From the NCBI GenBank assembly GCA_019634975.1, contig JAHCAI010000007.1, positions 1 to 64,000 on the forward strand: a stretch of 64,000 nt of DNA. Reading direction: 5' to 3'. Shown here piece after piece: positions 35,457-44,151 of this stretch (position 1 is the first letter of the stretch; every line of letters starts with the position of its first letter). A program made the position numbers and the translations under genes. The stretch is from Burkholderiales bacterium. GTDB lineage: Bacteria > Pseudomonadota > Gammaproteobacteria > Burkholderiales > SG8-41. Below the pieces are notes generated by a model, which searched no databases, was not told the DNA's origin, and was given only the letters and a program-made list of their open reading frames with translations.

Positions 35457-36710
35457 CTACTCCGGCCGCTGGATCTGGTAGAGCCGCGCGATCAGCGCGG
35501 CGAGTTCGTCGCGCTCGTCGGCGGCGGCGTGGTTCAGCGCGTGCGAGGGCGGGTGCATGAACTTGTTGGTCAGCGCCCGCGACAGCTCGTCGATGACCTG
35601 CTGCGGCTCGGCGCCTCGTGCGAGCCGCCGTTGCGCGCGCTCCAGCGCATGGCGCCGCGCACGCTCGGCGCTGTCGCGCAGCGCACGGATGGTCGGCACC
35701 AGCTCGCGGTTGTCGAGCCAGTGCATGAAATCCGACACCTGGTTCTCGATGATGACCTCGGCCTGGGCCACTGCGTTGCTGCGCTGGTCCATGCCTTCGC
35801 GCGCGATCTGCCCGAGGTCATCGACGGTATAGAGAAAGGCGTCATCGAGTTCACCGACCTCGGCCTCGACGTCGCGCGGCACCGCGAGGTCGAACATCAG
35901 CATCGGCCGGTGCTTGCGCGCCTTCAGCGCGCTTTCCATCAGGCCCTTGCCGATGATCGGCAGCGGGCTCGCCGTGCAGCACACCACGATGTCGTGCAGC
36001 GCCAGCTGCGCCGCGATGTCGTTGAGCGGCATGACATGGCCGAAAAAACGGTCCGCCAGCTGCTGCGCGCGCGCGGCGGTGCGGTTGGCGAAGGTCATGC
36101 GCTTCGGGTGATGGGCGGCGAAATGCGTCGCCGCCAGCTCGATCATCTCGCCGGCGCCGATGAACAGCACGCTCTGCCCCGCGATGCTCGGGTAGATGCG
36201 TTCGGCGAGGCGCACCGCCGCCGCGGCCATCGATACCGTGCTGGCGCCGATTTCGGTCTCGCTGCGCACCGTCTTCGCGACCGAGAACGTGCGCTGGAAC
36301 AGCTTGTTGAGCAGCCAGCCCAGCGTGCCGGCCTCTTCCGCGGTGCGCACCGCGCTCTTGAACTGGCCGAGGATCTGCGGCTCGCCCAGCACCATCGAAT
36401 CGAGGCCGCTGGCGACACGGAAGGCGTGCTTCACCGCGCGGTCCTGGGGCAGTTCGTAGAGATAGGGCTGGATCTGCGCCGGCTTCATGCGGTGGTAATC
36501 CGCGAGCCAGCCGACGGCGATGCCGGGGTCTGCCGTCGAGCAGTAGACCTCGGTGCGGTTGCAGGTGGAAATGATCGCCGCCTCGCTGACCGGACGGCGG
36601 TCGACCAGGTCGCGCAGCGCCTGGGCCAGCTGCTCGGCATGGAACACCACCCGCTCGCGCACGTCCAGCGGCGCGGTCTGATGGTTGAGTCCGAAGGCGA
36701 ACAGCGGCAT
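35457..36710 (-). CDS. hemA: Glutamyl-tRNA reductase
   Basis: HemA reduces glutamyl-tRNA(Glu) to glutamate-1-semialdehyde, the first committed step of C5 haem synthesis. The 417-residue protein has [21 protein letters not shown], the catalytic-Cys motif [10 protein letters not shown], and [13 protein letters not shown] (NADPH site). The start at 36710 is where family similarity begins; upstream in-frame codons do not match. With hemC-D-X-Y at 17.7-21.8 kb this shows a C5-pathway haem producer. Confidence 0.97.
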   Translation of the reverse strand: MPLFAFGLNHQTAPLDVRERVVFHAEQLAQALRDLVDRRPVSEAAIISTCNRTEVYCSTADPGIAVGWLADYHRMKPAQIQPYLYELPQDRAVKHAFRVASGLDSMVLGEPQILGQFKSAVRTAEEAGTLGWLLNKLFQRTFSVAKTVRSETEIGASTVSMAAAAVRLAERIYPSIAGQSVLFIGAGEMIELAATHFAAHHPKRMTFANRTAARAQQLADRFFGHVMPLNDIAAQLALHDIVVCCTASPLPIIGKGLMESALKARKHRPMLMFDLAVPRDVEAEVGELDDAFLYTVDDLGQIAREGMDQRSNAVAQAEVIIENQVSDFMHWLDNRELVPTIRALRDSAERARRHALERAQRRLARGAEPQQVIDELSRALTNKFMHPPSHALNHAAADERDELAALIARLYQIQRPE

Positions 36711-36885
36711 GGCAGCGATGTCGCGCGGGGGCGACGGGCACCGAAAAAGGCCTTGCATTTTAACCGCTTAGCCCCCCCGTCGCCACCCGGAGCAGGGGCG
36801 CCGCACGGCCTGTTGCGGGGGCCGCAGGGGCGCAAGCCTTAGAATCCGGGATTTCCCGAACCCTTTACCGGAAACCGAGGCCCGC

Positions 36886-37653
36886 ATGTCCAGCAGAAGC
36901 AGTGATGTCCTGAACGTCAGCATCGACAACGGCGTCGCCGTCGTCACCCTCAATCGCCCGCAGGTCATGAATGCGCTGAACCGGCAGCTGCGCGAGGAAA
37001 TCATGGCGCTGTGCACCGCGCTCGATGCCGACCCGGAAGTCGGCGTCATCGTGTTCACCGGTGCGGGCGACCGCGCCTTCTGCGCCGGCGCCGACCTCAA
37101 GGAACGCGGCCAGCGCACGACGGAAGCGATGTACGACGAGCGGCGCTTTTTCCGCAGCCGGTGGATCAGCGTGATCGCCGGCATGGCCAAGCCGACCATC
37201 GCCGCCATCAACGGCTACTGCCTCGGCGGCGGGCTCGAGGTGGCGCTGCAGTGCGACCTGCGCATTGCCTCCGACAACGCCCGCTTCGGCCTGCCCGAGG
37301 TGACGCTGGGCTTTCTGCCCGGCGGCGGCGGCACCCAGCGCCTGCCGCGGCTGATCGGGCTGCAGAAGGCCAAGGAAATGATCCTGACCGGACGTCATAT
37401 CGATGCTGCGGAAGCGGAGCGGCTGGGCATCGTGCTGCGCGTGGTGCCGCGCGGGGAACTGATGCCGGCAGCGATGGAACTGGCGCGCGCGATCGCGAAA
37501 AACCCGCGCATCGCCGTGCTGCAGGCCAAGGTCGCGCTCAACGCCTCGCAGGAAACGATGCTCTCGGGAGGGCTGCAGGCGGAAAACGAGGCCTGGCTGC
37601 CCTGCATGCTGTCGGATACCTGGAAGGCGAAGCTCGAGCGCTTCCGCGACTGA
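36886..37653 (+). CDS. Enoyl-CoA hydratase/isomerase family protein
   Basis: A crotonase-fold protein of 255 residues. It hydrates 2-enoyl-CoA, or isomerises it, in fatty-acid or aromatic-acid degradation. The oxyanion hole and catalytic regions are visible: DRAFCAGADLKERG, NGYCLGGGLEVALQCDLRIASDNARFGLPEVTLGFLPGGGGTQRLPR, where the conserved Glu residues near GGGLE and LPEV are the expected catalytic pair. The substrate cannot be deduced. A TAGAAT box at 36840-36845 could be its promoter. It is convergent with the rubredoxin gene, 11 bases away. Confidence 0.9.
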   Translation: MSSRSSDVLNVSIDNGVAVVTLNRPQVMNALNRQLREEIMALCTALDADPEVGVIVFTGAGDRAFCAGADLKERGQRTTEAMYDERRFFRSRWISVIAGMAKPTIAAINGYCLGGGLEVALQCDLRIASDNARFGLPEVTLGFLPGGGGTQRLPRLIGLQKAKEMILTGRHIDAAEAERLGIVLRVVPRGELMPAAMELARAIAKNPRIAVLQAKVALNASQETMLSGGLQAENEAWLPCMLSDTWKAKLERFRD

Positions 37654-37664
37654 GTGGCGGACGC

Positions 37665-37835
37665 TCAGCCCGAAATCGCGATCATGTCGAAGTCCGCCTT
37701 GGTCGCGCCGCAGTAGGGGCAGGTCCAGTCGGCGGGCACATCCTCCCAGCGCGTGCCCGGCGGGATGCCCTCGTCGGGCAGCCCGGCGGCCTCGTCATAG
37801 ATGAAGTTGCAGAGGATGCACTGCCACTTCTTCAC
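37665..37835 (-). CDS. Rubredoxin
   Basis: A 56-residue protein encoded on the minus strand, starting at GTG: MKKWQCILCNFIYDEAAG, ending TCPYCGATKADFD. The iron ligands are the Cys pairs CxxC (residues 6 and 9) and CPYC (39 and 42), the complete rubredoxin pattern with DEAAGLPDEGIPPGTRWEDVPADW between them. Rubredoxins carry single electrons, often for alkane hydroxylases or oxidative-stress reductases. The gene starts 6 bases after the D-2-hydroxyacid dehydrogenase stop codon, so they are probably cotranscribed. A partner reductase is not seen nearby. Confidence 0.93.
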   Translation of the reverse strand: MKKWQCILCNFIYDEAAGLPDEGIPPGTRWEDVPADWTCPYCGATKADFDMIAISG

Positions 37836-37841
37836 GCCCGT

Positions 37842-38834
37842 TCAGCCCTGTTCGTTGACCATCGGTTTGCCGGCCGCATAAAGCTTCAGGTTCTCCGTGA
37901 ACACCCGGGCGGCGCGGTCGTCGTTGCCGGCCGAGGCCGAGGCGTTGTGCGGCGAGACGATGACGTTGGGGATGTCCCACAGCGGCGAGTCGGCCGGCAG
38001 CGGCTCCTTCTCGAACACGTCGAGGTAGGCGCCGGCAATCTGCCTCGATTGCAGGGCAGCGATCAGCGCCTTTTCGTCGGCGCAGCCGCCGCGCGCGACG
38101 TTGATCAGGTATGCATGCTTCGGCATTAGCGCCAGTGTTCTGGCGTTGACGATCTGATGCGTTTCCCTGGTGTAGGGACAGGCGAGCACCAGCCAGTCGC
38201 ATTGCGGCAGCAGGTCCGGCAGCTTGTCCAGCGTGTGCATTTCATCGACCGGATCACCCTCGCGCTTCGGGCTGCGGCGCAGGCCGATCACCTTCATCTC
38301 CAGCGCCTGGCAGAAACGTGCAACCGTCGCCCCGATGGTGCCCAGCCCGACGATCACCACGGTCTGGCCGCGCAGGTCCCGCGGCACGTCCTTGCCGCGC
38401 GCGGGGTCCCAGCGCCGCTCGCGCTGCGCGGCAATCCAGCGCGGGAAGCCGCGGGCCAGCATCAGCAGGCCGCAGACCGCGGTCTGTCCCACCGGCTCGC
38501 CGTTGGTGCCGGCCGAGGTGGTGAGTCGCACCTTGCGCTCGTGCAGCGCCGGCAGGAAAGGATGCTGGTCGATGCCGGTGCTGGTGAAATGCACCCATTT
38601 CAGGTTGGGCGCGTTTTTCACGGTGTCGCCGAAACTCTGGTAGTGGTCCGAAAAGCGGATGTCGCGTGTCAGGTAGGCCGCCTCGATTTTCGCGACCTCC
38701 GCAGCCGGCAGACGCTGTGTCGCGTCATCGGGCAGATGAATGATCTGCGGCGTGACGCCGGCCGCTTTTGCCGCGGCCTGCAACTGCTCGCCAAACTGCG
38801 CGACGAACCCCCTGGACAGCAAGATACCGGTCAT
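37842..38834 (-). CDS. NAD-dependent D-2-hydroxyacid dehydrogenase
   Basis: A 330-residue dehydrogenase of the D-isomer-specific 2-hydroxyacid family. The NAD motif GLGTIGATVARFCQALEMKVIGLRR, the catalytic Arg in LINVARGGCADEKAL, a Glu in LDVFEKEPL and the His of SPHNASAS are in the right order. Substrates in the family range from D-lactate to glyoxylate and 3-phosphoglycerate; the specificity here is unknown. The adjacent rubredoxin is unusual as a partner. It is preceded by prpB on the same strand with a 42-base gap. Confidence 0.9.
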   Translation of the reverse strand: MTGILLSRGFVAQFGEQLQAAAKAAGVTPQIIHLPDDATQRLPAAEVAKIEAAYLTRDIRFSDHYQSFGDTVKNAPNLKWVHFTSTGIDQHPFLPALHERKVRLTTSAGTNGEPVGQTAVCGLLMLARGFPRWIAAQRERRWDPARGKDVPRDLRGQTVVIVGLGTIGATVARFCQALEMKVIGLRRSPKREGDPVDEMHTLDKLPDLLPQCDWLVLACPYTRETHQIVNARTLALMPKHAYLINVARGGCADEKALIAALQSRQIAGAYLDVFEKEPLPADSPLWDIPNVIVSPHNASASAGNDDRAARVFTENLKLYAAGKPMVNEQG

Positions 38835-38876
38835 TGCCTGGTGCTCCCTGCAAAAATGGTGTTCAGAAATATCCCG

Positions 38877-39764
38877 TCATGACTTGTCGCGCTTGAACAG
38901 GGCGTCAAGCTTCTGCTCGTACGAGTGGTAGTCGAGGTAGTCGTAAAGATCGTCGCGCGACTGCATCAGGTCGACCACGTTCTTCTGGTGGCCGTCCTTG
39001 CGGATCGCTTGGTAGACCTTCAGCGCCGCGGCATTGGCCGCGCGCCAGGCCGACAGCGGATAGAGGGCCATCGCGACATTGGCACTGGCCAGTTCCTCGA
39101 CGGTGAACAGCGGTGTCTTGCCGAACTCGGTGATGTTGGCGAGGATCGGCACCTTCACCGCGTCGGCGAACTTCCTGTACATTGGCAGGTCGGTGATCGC
39201 CTCCGGGAAAATCATGTCGGCGCCGGCCTCGACGCAGGCCACCGCGCGCTCCACGGCGGCATCCAGCCCTTCCACCGCCAGCGAGTCGGTGCGCGCGATG
39301 ATCACGAAGTTCGGATCGGTCTTGGCATCGGCCGAGGCCTTGATGCGGTCGACCATTTCCTCCTTGCTGACGATCTCCTTGTTCGGACGGTGGCCGCAGC
39401 GCTTCTGCATCACCTGGTCCTCGATGTGCATCGCCGCGGCGCCGAACTTGATCAGCGACTTGACCGTGCGCGCGATGTTGAAGGCGCCGCCGAAGCCGGT
39501 GTCGACGTCCACCAGCAGCGGCAGGTCGCAGACATCGGTGATGCGGCGCACGTCGGTCAGCACGTCGTCGAGGGTGCTGATCGCGAGGTCGGGCAGGCCC
39601 AGCGAGCCGGCGGCAACGCCACCGCCGGAGAGATAGATCGCCTTGAAGCCGCTGCGCTGGGCGAGCCGCGCATGGTAGGCATTGATGGCGCCCACGATCT
39701 GCAGCGGTTTTTCGGCGGCGACGGCGGCCCGGAATTTCGCGCCCGGGGTCATGGATACGGTCAT
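38877..39764 (-). CDS. prpB: Methylisocitrate lyase PrpB
   Basis: PrpB cleaves 2-methylisocitrate to pyruvate and succinate in the methylcitrate cycle of propionate metabolism. The 295-residue protein is close to the E. coli protein throughout, with [29 protein letters not shown], the active-site [21 protein letters not shown] and [18 protein letters not shown]. The Cys and His of the KRCGHR motif are intact. No prpC, prpD or acnM is in this window, so the cycle must be completed elsewhere. An AGGAGC ribosome site supports the start at 39764. Confidence 0.94.
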   Translation of the reverse strand: MTVSMTPGAKFRAAVAAEKPLQIVGAINAYHARLAQRSGFKAIYLSGGGVAAGSLGLPDLAISTLDDVLTDVRRITDVCDLPLLVDVDTGFGGAFNIARTVKSLIKFGAAAMHIEDQVMQKRCGHRPNKEIVSKEEMVDRIKASADAKTDPNFVIIARTDSLAVEGLDAAVERAVACVEAGADMIFPEAITDLPMYRKFADAVKVPILANITEFGKTPLFTVEELASANVAMALYPLSAWRAANAAALKVYQAIRKDGHQKNVVDLMQSRDDLYDYLDYHSYEQKLDALFKRDKS

Positions 39765-39922
39765 GGCAGTGCTCCTGTCAGAAAACCGTGACAACGCGGG
39801 GCGTTGCCGGCTTGCGAACGCCCGGAGCCGCGGGCCGCTCGGGTGACTGCGGTCCGGAATCTGGACGAATCGGAAAATTTGATTGGAAACAGCGGAAAAA
39901 AAGATACCACAGGGAGGGCTAT

Positions 39923-39950
39923 TCCGCCAGAGCGGAGGTGGTGGCATAAT
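39923..39950 (+). promoter_or_regulatory. iclR promoter with a possible operator
   Basis: The sequence TCCGC-CAGA-GCGGA (39923-39936) is a short palindrome and sits on the probable -35 region of a promoter whose -10 is CATAAT at 39945-39950, 36 bases before the IclR start. Overlap of the dyad and the promoter suggests autoregulation, possibly with joint control of the divergent prpB. Only five-base arms are present, so chance is possible. Confidence 0.4.
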
Positions 39951-39985
39951 CGCGGCTCCCCAGTCTCACGATTCGGACTAACCTT

Positions 39986-40795
39986 ATGGCTCCCGCGAAA
40001 AATTCCGCCGACGACAACCAGGGCCGCCTGACCGGCACCCAGAGCATCGAACGCGCGCTGCTCCTGCTCCGGGAAATCGCCGCCCACAACCGCTCCGGCT
40101 CCCGCCTGCTCGATCTCGCCACGCGCACCAACCTGCAGCGGCCGACCGTGCACCGCATGCTGAAATGCCTCGCCCATGAGGGCATGGTGCAGCAGGACTC
40201 CGAGACCCACCGCTACTTCCTCGGCCCCATGGCCTTCGAGCTCGGGCTGACGGCGGCGCCGCGCTTCAACCTGCGGGAGATCTGCCACCCGGCGATGTCG
40301 CGCATCGCCGAGGCCACCGGCGACACGGTGTTCCTGACCCAGAGGAGCGGCCTCGATTCGGTATGCATCGACCGCCGCGAGGGGACCTTTCCGATCAAGA
40401 CCTTCACGCTGGAAGTCGGCATGCGGCGGCCGCTGGGCGTGGGCACCGGCAGCCTGGCCATCCTCGCCGCGCTGCCCGAGGAGGAATTCCGCAGCATCAT
40501 CGCCAGCAACGAACCCCGGCTGTCCGAACACGGCCTGAGCGGCCCGGCGCTGCTGTCGCAGGCGCGCAAGGCGCAGAAACTCGGCTACGCGGTGCGCGAA
40601 ACCCCAACGCTCGCCGGGGTGCGGTCCATCGGCCATGTGCTGAGAAACCAGAGCGGGGTGCCCTTCGCCGCGCTGTCGATTTCCGCGATCTCCAGCCGCA
40701 TGGCCGAGCGCCGCGTGCAGGAGCTGGCGACCCTGCTGCGCAACGAGGCGCGGCTGGTCGAGCGGCTGATCGCCAACGGCATGGAGTTTCGCTAG
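39986..40795 (+). CDS. IclR-family transcription regulator
   Basis: A 269-residue regulator with the N-terminal winged helix-turn-helix (GTQSIERALLLLREIA, then LQRPTVHRMLKCLAHEGMVQQD) and the C-terminal IclR effector domain (GDTVFLTQRSGLDSVCIDRREG, GVGTGSLAILAALPEEEF). IclR proteins control aromatic and acid catabolism. It is divergent from prpB and reads toward the Bug/CoA-transferase/lyase genes, so it is a likely local regulator. The effector is unknown. Confidence 0.92.
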   Translation: MAPAKNSADDNQGRLTGTQSIERALLLLREIAAHNRSGSRLLDLATRTNLQRPTVHRMLKCLAHEGMVQQDSETHRYFLGPMAFELGLTAAPRFNLREICHPAMSRIAEATGDTVFLTQRSGLDSVCIDRREGTFPIKTFTLEVGMRRPLGVGTGSLAILAALPEEEFRSIIASNEPRLSEHGLSGPALLSQARKAQKLGYAVRETPTLAGVRSIGHVLRNQSGVPFAALSISAISSRMAERRVQELATLLRNEARLVERLIANGMEFR

Positions 40796-40870
40796 ACCCC
40801 GACAACCGATGTCTCCGGCGGCACCATTCCGGAGCAGCCGCAACCCGGCGGCATGACCCGAGGAGATCAA

Positions 40871-41836
40871 ATGAACAAGCCCACCCGCATGATCGCAGCC
40901 CTGCTGCTCGCCGCCGCGGCCAGCGCAGCCGGCGCCCAGGCCTGGCCGTCCAAGCCGCTCCGCTTCGTCGTGCCCTATCCGCCCGGCGGCAGCAATGACG
41001 TGCTGACCCGCATCACGGCACAGGCCATGGCGCCCGGCCTCGGCCAGCAGATCGTCATCGACAACCGCGCCGGCGCCGGCGGCATGATCGGCGCCGACAA
41101 CGTGGCGAAATCGCCGCCCGACGGTTACTCGGTGGTCAACGTCCAGGCCTCCTTCGTCGCCAATGCGGCGCTGCGCACGAAAATGGCCTATGACCCGATG
41201 AACGACTTCGCCTACATCGGCATGATGGCGCGCGGCCCGCTGCTTGCGGTGGTTCATCCCTCGCTGCCGGTGAAAAACATGCGCGAACTGATCGCGCTGG
41301 CCAAGGCCAAGCCGGGCGCGATCAACTACGGCTCGACCGGGACCGGCGGCCACAACCACCTCGCAACGGAGCTGTTCAGGCGCATGGCCGGCATCAATAT
41401 CGTCCACGTGCCGTACAAGGGCGTGGCGCCGGCGCTGACCGACCTGATGGGCGGCCACACCCAGATGGTGATGACCAGCCTGCCCTCGGCGATGGGCCAG
41501 GTGCAGGCCGGCCGCCTGAAGGCGCTGGCGGTCGGCAGCGAGAAACGCTCCTCCTTCATGCCTGATCTGCCGACCATCGCCGAGTCGGGCGTGCCCGGCT
41601 ACATGGCGGAATTCTGGTGGGGCCTCGCCGCGCCGGCGAAAACGCCCGCGGCCATCCTCGACCGCCTCGCCGCCGAGCTGACCAAGGCCCTGCAGTCGCC
41701 GGACCTCAAGCAGAAGTTCGCCGGCGAAGGTTCGGAGCCGAGCGTGATGTCGCGCGAGCAATTCACCAGATTTGTCGCCAACGAGATCACCCGCTGGCGC
41801 AAGGTCGCGCAGGACTCCGGCATCAAGCCGGAATGA
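40871..41836 (+). CDS. Bug/TctC-family periplasmic solute-binding protein
   Basis: A secreted solute receptor of 321 residues. It has a signal peptide to about residue 23 (ending AAGAQA), the Bug start WPSKPLRFVVPYPPGGSNDVLTR and the characteristic VHVPYKGVAPALTDLMGGHTQ. Bug proteins bind carboxylates and related compounds for tripartite tricarboxylate transporters, or for sensing. No TctA/TctB lies nearby, as in most Bug expansions. A GAGGAGAT ribosome site precedes the ATG at 40871. The stop overlaps the start of the CoA-transferase gene (ATGA), so the two are translationally coupled. Confidence 0.93.
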   Translation: MNKPTRMIAALLLAAAASAAGAQAWPSKPLRFVVPYPPGGSNDVLTRITAQAMAPGLGQQIVIDNRAGAGGMIGADNVAKSPPDGYSVVNVQASFVANAALRTKMAYDPMNDFAYIGMMARGPLLAVVHPSLPVKNMRELIALAKAKPGAINYGSTGTGGHNHLATELFRRMAGINIVHVPYKGVAPALTDLMGGHTQMVMTSLPSAMGQVQAGRLKALAVGSEKRSSFMPDLPTIAESGVPGYMAEFWWGLAAPAKTPAAILDRLAAELTKALQSPDLKQKFAGEGSEPSVMSREQFTRFVANEITRWRKVAQDSGIKPE

Positions 41837-43083
41837 CGGGGCTTCCCCGCGGGGACTATGCCCCGCAAGCCCGCGGCACGCTGGCGGGCGTGCGCGTGCT
41901 CGACCTGTCGAGGCTGGTAGCCGGCAACACGCTGACCCAGTTCCTCGCCGACTTTGGCGCGGAGGTCATCAAGATCGAGCCGCCGGCAGGCGACACGCTG
42001 CGCGCCTGGAAGACCCGGGATGTCCAGACCAACTGGAAGATCTACGCGCGCAGCAAGAAAAGCCTCGGCCTCGAGCTGCGCAGGCCGGAAGCGCGCGAAC
42101 TGCTGAAGAAGCTCCTCCCCTCCGCGCAGCTGTTCGTCGAGAGCTTCCGCCCCGGCACCCTGGAGAAAATGGGGCTCGGCCCCGAGGTGCTGCTCGCGCT
42201 GAATCCGAAACTGGTGATCGTGCGCATTTCGGGCTGGGGCCAGGATGGCCCCTACAGCAAGCGTCCCGGCTTCGGCACGCTGGTCGAAGGCATGTCGGGC
42301 TTCGCCTCCTTCAACGGCTTCGCCGACCGCGAGCCGGTGCTGCCGCCGATGTACCTGGCCGACACGGTCGCCGGACTCTACGGCGCGGCGGCGGCGATGA
42401 CGGCGCTGCGCGAGGTGGAGATCAACGGCGGCCAGGGCCAGGTCATCGACCTGCCGCTGCTCGACCCGCTGTTCGCGGTGCTCGGGCCGCAGGCGGCGAA
42501 TTACCGCCTGACCGGCAAGGTCAAGCCGCGCACCGGCAGCCGCTCGACCAACGCCGGTCCGCGCAATGCCTACCGGTGCAAGGACGGGCTCTATGTCTGC
42601 CTGTCCTCGTCGACCCAGAAAATGGCCGAGCGCCTGTTCCGCTCGATCGGGCATCCCGAGTTCATCAGCGACCCGCGCTACGCCACCAACGAGGAGCGCG
42701 TGAAGCACGCCGAGGAACTCGACGCGGTGATCGGCGCCTTCGTCGCGCAGCGCACCCAGGCCGAGAACGTCGCCTTTTTCGAAGAGGCCGAGGTGACCAT
42801 CGGCCCGATCTACGACATACGGCAGATCCTCGAAGACCCGCATTTCAGGGCCCGCGGCATCCTCGAGGACTATCCGGATGACGACATGGACCACTTTCCG
42901 ATGCACCATGTCGTGCCGCGGCTGTCGGGCACGCCGGGCTCGATCCGCACGCCGGCACCGAAGCTCGGCGAGCACAATGAAGCCCTGCTCGGCGAAATCG
43001 GCGTCGACGCCGCGGCCTACCGCAGGCTGCTGGCAGAGGGCGTCGCCTGCGCGGGCACGTCCGCGTCCGACGCCGAGGAATGA
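41833..43083 (+). CDS. Family III CoA-transferase (CaiB/BaiF type)
   Basis: A 416-residue CoA-transferase that moves CoA between carboxylic acids through an aspartyl-CoA intermediate; the nucleophile is expected at Asp177 in MYLADTVAG. Other marks are RVLDLSRLVAGNTLTQFLADFGAEVIKIE at the N-terminus, ISGWGQDGP and RNAYRCKDG. It is coupled to the preceding Bug gene and followed after 45 bases by a CitE-type lyase. The same gene pair in Pseudomonas aeruginosa (PA0882-PA0883) activates and cleaves itaconate-derived citramalyl-CoA, which makes a similar C5 substrate the leading idea. Confidence 0.88.
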   Translation: MTGLPRGDYAPQARGTLAGVRVLDLSRLVAGNTLTQFLADFGAEVIKIEPPAGDTLRAWKTRDVQTNWKIYARSKKSLGLELRRPEARELLKKLLPSAQLFVESFRPGTLEKMGLGPEVLLALNPKLVIVRISGWGQDGPYSKRPGFGTLVEGMSGFASFNGFADREPVLPPMYLADTVAGLYGAAAAMTALREVEINGGQGQVIDLPLLDPLFAVLGPQAANYRLTGKVKPRTGSRSTNAGPRNAYRCKDGLYVCLSSSTQKMAERLFRSIGHPEFISDPRYATNEERVKHAEELDAVIGAFVAQRTQAENVAFFEEAEVTIGPIYDIRQILEDPHFRARGILEDYPDDDMDHFPMHHVVPRLSGTPGSIRTPAPKLGEHNEALLGEIGVDAAAYRRLLAEGVACAGTSASDAEE

Positions 43084-43128
43084 AGCCGCGGCCCGGCCGC
43101 GCCCCCAACCACCGCAAAGGATTCCGTC

Positions 43129-44040
43129 ATGTATCGAGAACTTCCCGTCTGGCGCTCGCTGATGTACGTCCCGGTCAACGTCGAGAAATATGTCGACAAG
43201 GCGCACACCCGCGGCGCCGACGTGGTCCAGCTCGATCTGGAAGACAGCGTGCCGCCCGCTGAAAAGGCCAACGCGCGCAAGCTGGTGGAGAAGAACGCCG
43301 CGCGCGTGCGCCGCGGCGGCGCCGACGTCGTCGTGCGCATCAACCAGCCGCTGGCGATGGCGGTGCGCGACATCGAGCACTCGGTGTGCCCGGACGTCGA
43401 CGGCATCGCGGTGACCAAGGCCACCGGCGTATCGCATCTGCAGCTGCTCGACGAACTGGTCAGCGAGCTGGAGCAGCAGCGCGGCATGGCCGTGGGCCAC
43501 ACCAGGTTCATCACCATGATCGAAACCCCGGAGGCGTTTTTCCGCATCCGCGACATCACCACCGCCAGCAGCCGCATCATTGCCTGCAACATCGGCGGCG
43601 AGGATTTCGCGCTCAACTGCAACATGCAGCCCACCGGCGAGGCGCTGTTCTATCCCAAGCAGCACATGATCATCGCCGCCAACGCCGCCGGCATCATGCC
43701 GCTCGGCTTCATCGACAGCGTCGCCGGCTTCGGCGACTGGGAAAAGTTCCGGGCGATGGTGCGCCGTTCGCGGGACTTCGGTTTCATGGGCGCCGGCTGC
43801 ATCCATCCCGGACAGGTCACCATCGTCAACGAGGAATACAAGCCGGCCGCGGAAGAAGTGGAATACGCGCGCAAGATCATTGCGCTCGACCGTGAAGCCC
43901 AGGCCGCCGGCCGCGGCTCCTTCGCCGTCGACGGCAAGATGATCGACATCCCGGTCATCGTGCGCGCACAGCGCCTGCTCAAGCGCTACGACGCGATCGT
44001 CGCCCGCGAGTCGAAAACGCTCGCCGCGATGAAGGGCTGA
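43129..44040 (+). CDS. HpcH/HpaI-CitE-type CoA-ester lyase
   Basis: A 303-residue TIM-barrel lyase of the CitE-like group. The beginning WRSLMYVPVNVEKYVDKAHTRGADVVQLDLEDSVPPAEK has the metal/phosphate-site EDS motif, and ITMIETPEAFFRIRDI and FMGAGCIHPGQVTIVNEEY match (S)-citramalyl-CoA and malyl-CoA lyases. Such enzymes split citramalyl-CoA into acetyl-CoA and pyruvate. It follows the CoA-transferase directly in the same direction. Malyl-CoA or beta-methylmalyl-CoA cleavage cannot be excluded from sequence. Confidence 0.86.
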   Translation: MYRELPVWRSLMYVPVNVEKYVDKAHTRGADVVQLDLEDSVPPAEKANARKLVEKNAARVRRGGADVVVRINQPLAMAVRDIEHSVCPDVDGIAVTKATGVSHLQLLDELVSELEQQRGMAVGHTRFITMIETPEAFFRIRDITTASSRIIACNIGGEDFALNCNMQPTGEALFYPKQHMIIAANAAGIMPLGFIDSVAGFGDWEKFRAMVRRSRDFGFMGAGCIHPGQVTIVNEEYKPAAEEVEYARKIIALDREAQAAGRGSFAVDGKMIDIPVIVRAQRLLKRYDAIVARESKTLAAMKG

Positions 44041-44151
44041 AACCCGCGGCGCCGGCCTTGCCCGCAGCCTCCCGGCGGTTCTCTTTGCGGCAGAGGTCGG
44101 CTAGGATGGCGTGACGCGGCAGTGCCGTACTGTCGCGCCACGGGAGGAGTT

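Noticed and set aside
41599..43806. A 735-residue minus-strand frame across the Bug gene, CoA-transferase and lyase
   Set aside because: It spans three confident genes on the other strand and has no family motif.
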